From assembly GCA_029932795.1 (NCBI GenBank), contig JAOZPL010000001.1:1-26565 (forward strand): DNA of 26,565 nucleotides. Direction: 5' to 3'. The stretch's first letter is position 1. This DNA comes from Candidatus Zixiibacteriota bacterium. Lineage in GTDB: Bacteria; Zixibacteria; MSB-5A5; GN15; FEB-12. The stretch itself is not shown here. Below: more notes on the stretch, generated by a model. The model saw only the letters and a list, made by a program, of their open reading frames with translations. It was not told the origin of the DNA and ran no database searches.

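Noticed and set aside
17440..26563. Regular repeats at about 366 bases, considered as a CRISPR array or satellite DNA
   Set aside because: The period matches a 122-residue protein repeat in one open frame, and conservation is at protein-motif level. There are no short identical repeats with unique spacers.

Overview
The window is almost entirely one reading frame. A single minus-strand gene runs from the right edge (26565) to a TAG stop at 1256-1258. That gives 8,435 codons with neither a start nor an internal stop, so the intact protein is larger than what is seen here. Downstream of it, in the same direction, the first 344 codons of a second secreted, repeat-type protein run off the left edge (1032 to 1). 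Base composition is slightly above 50% GC. The signal peptide on the second gene and the domain repertoire (CARDB, PPC, He_PIG/cadherin-like, BIG2, TIG, YVTN propeller, Rhs/YD, dockerin-like) point to a Gram-negative environmental bacterium. I would guess a Desulfobacterota-like (deltaproteobacterial) or similar lineage with giant surface proteins. That taxonomic guess is inference; no rRNA or housekeeping gene is present.

Layout of the giant protein, N- to C-terminal (right to left in coordinates; residues counted from the first complete codon at 26563): an array of 23 complete CARDB repeats plus one partial at the edge (26563-17440); a PPC-like domain and a TIG-like domain (17439-16805); a mixed region with a helical insert (16800-15766); a conserved 'conserved-repeat/DUF7619-like' module and an Ig/FN3-like domain (15765-14920); a first beta-propeller (14815-13956); a Big_5-like and another beta-sandwich (13955-13295); nine He_PIG/cadherin-like repeats (13294-10690); two Ig-like domains; a short Rhs/YD segment (10125-9291); a PPC-like domain and an internal dockerin-type calcium module (9290-8786); a Big_9-like domain, two BIG2-like domains, a ZU5-like domain and a second TIG (8785-6925); a YVTN beta-propeller (6920-5535); a lone CARDB-like domain; an unrecognised block (5165-3835); and a strict PPC-CARDB-PPC-CARDB-PPC-CARDB-PPC tail (3820-1259).

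The 223-bp gap between the two genes (1033-1255) holds a nested inverted repeat beginning three bases after the giant gene's stop, then a GC-rich patch with short repeats, then the Shine-Dalgarno sequence of the second gene. The two genes together look like a locus for giant extracellular proteins, probably adhesins, matrix fibres or surface-coat proteins. No enzyme active site, transporter, regulator, RNA gene, transposase gene or CRISPR array was found. The plus strand carries only antisense shadow frames.
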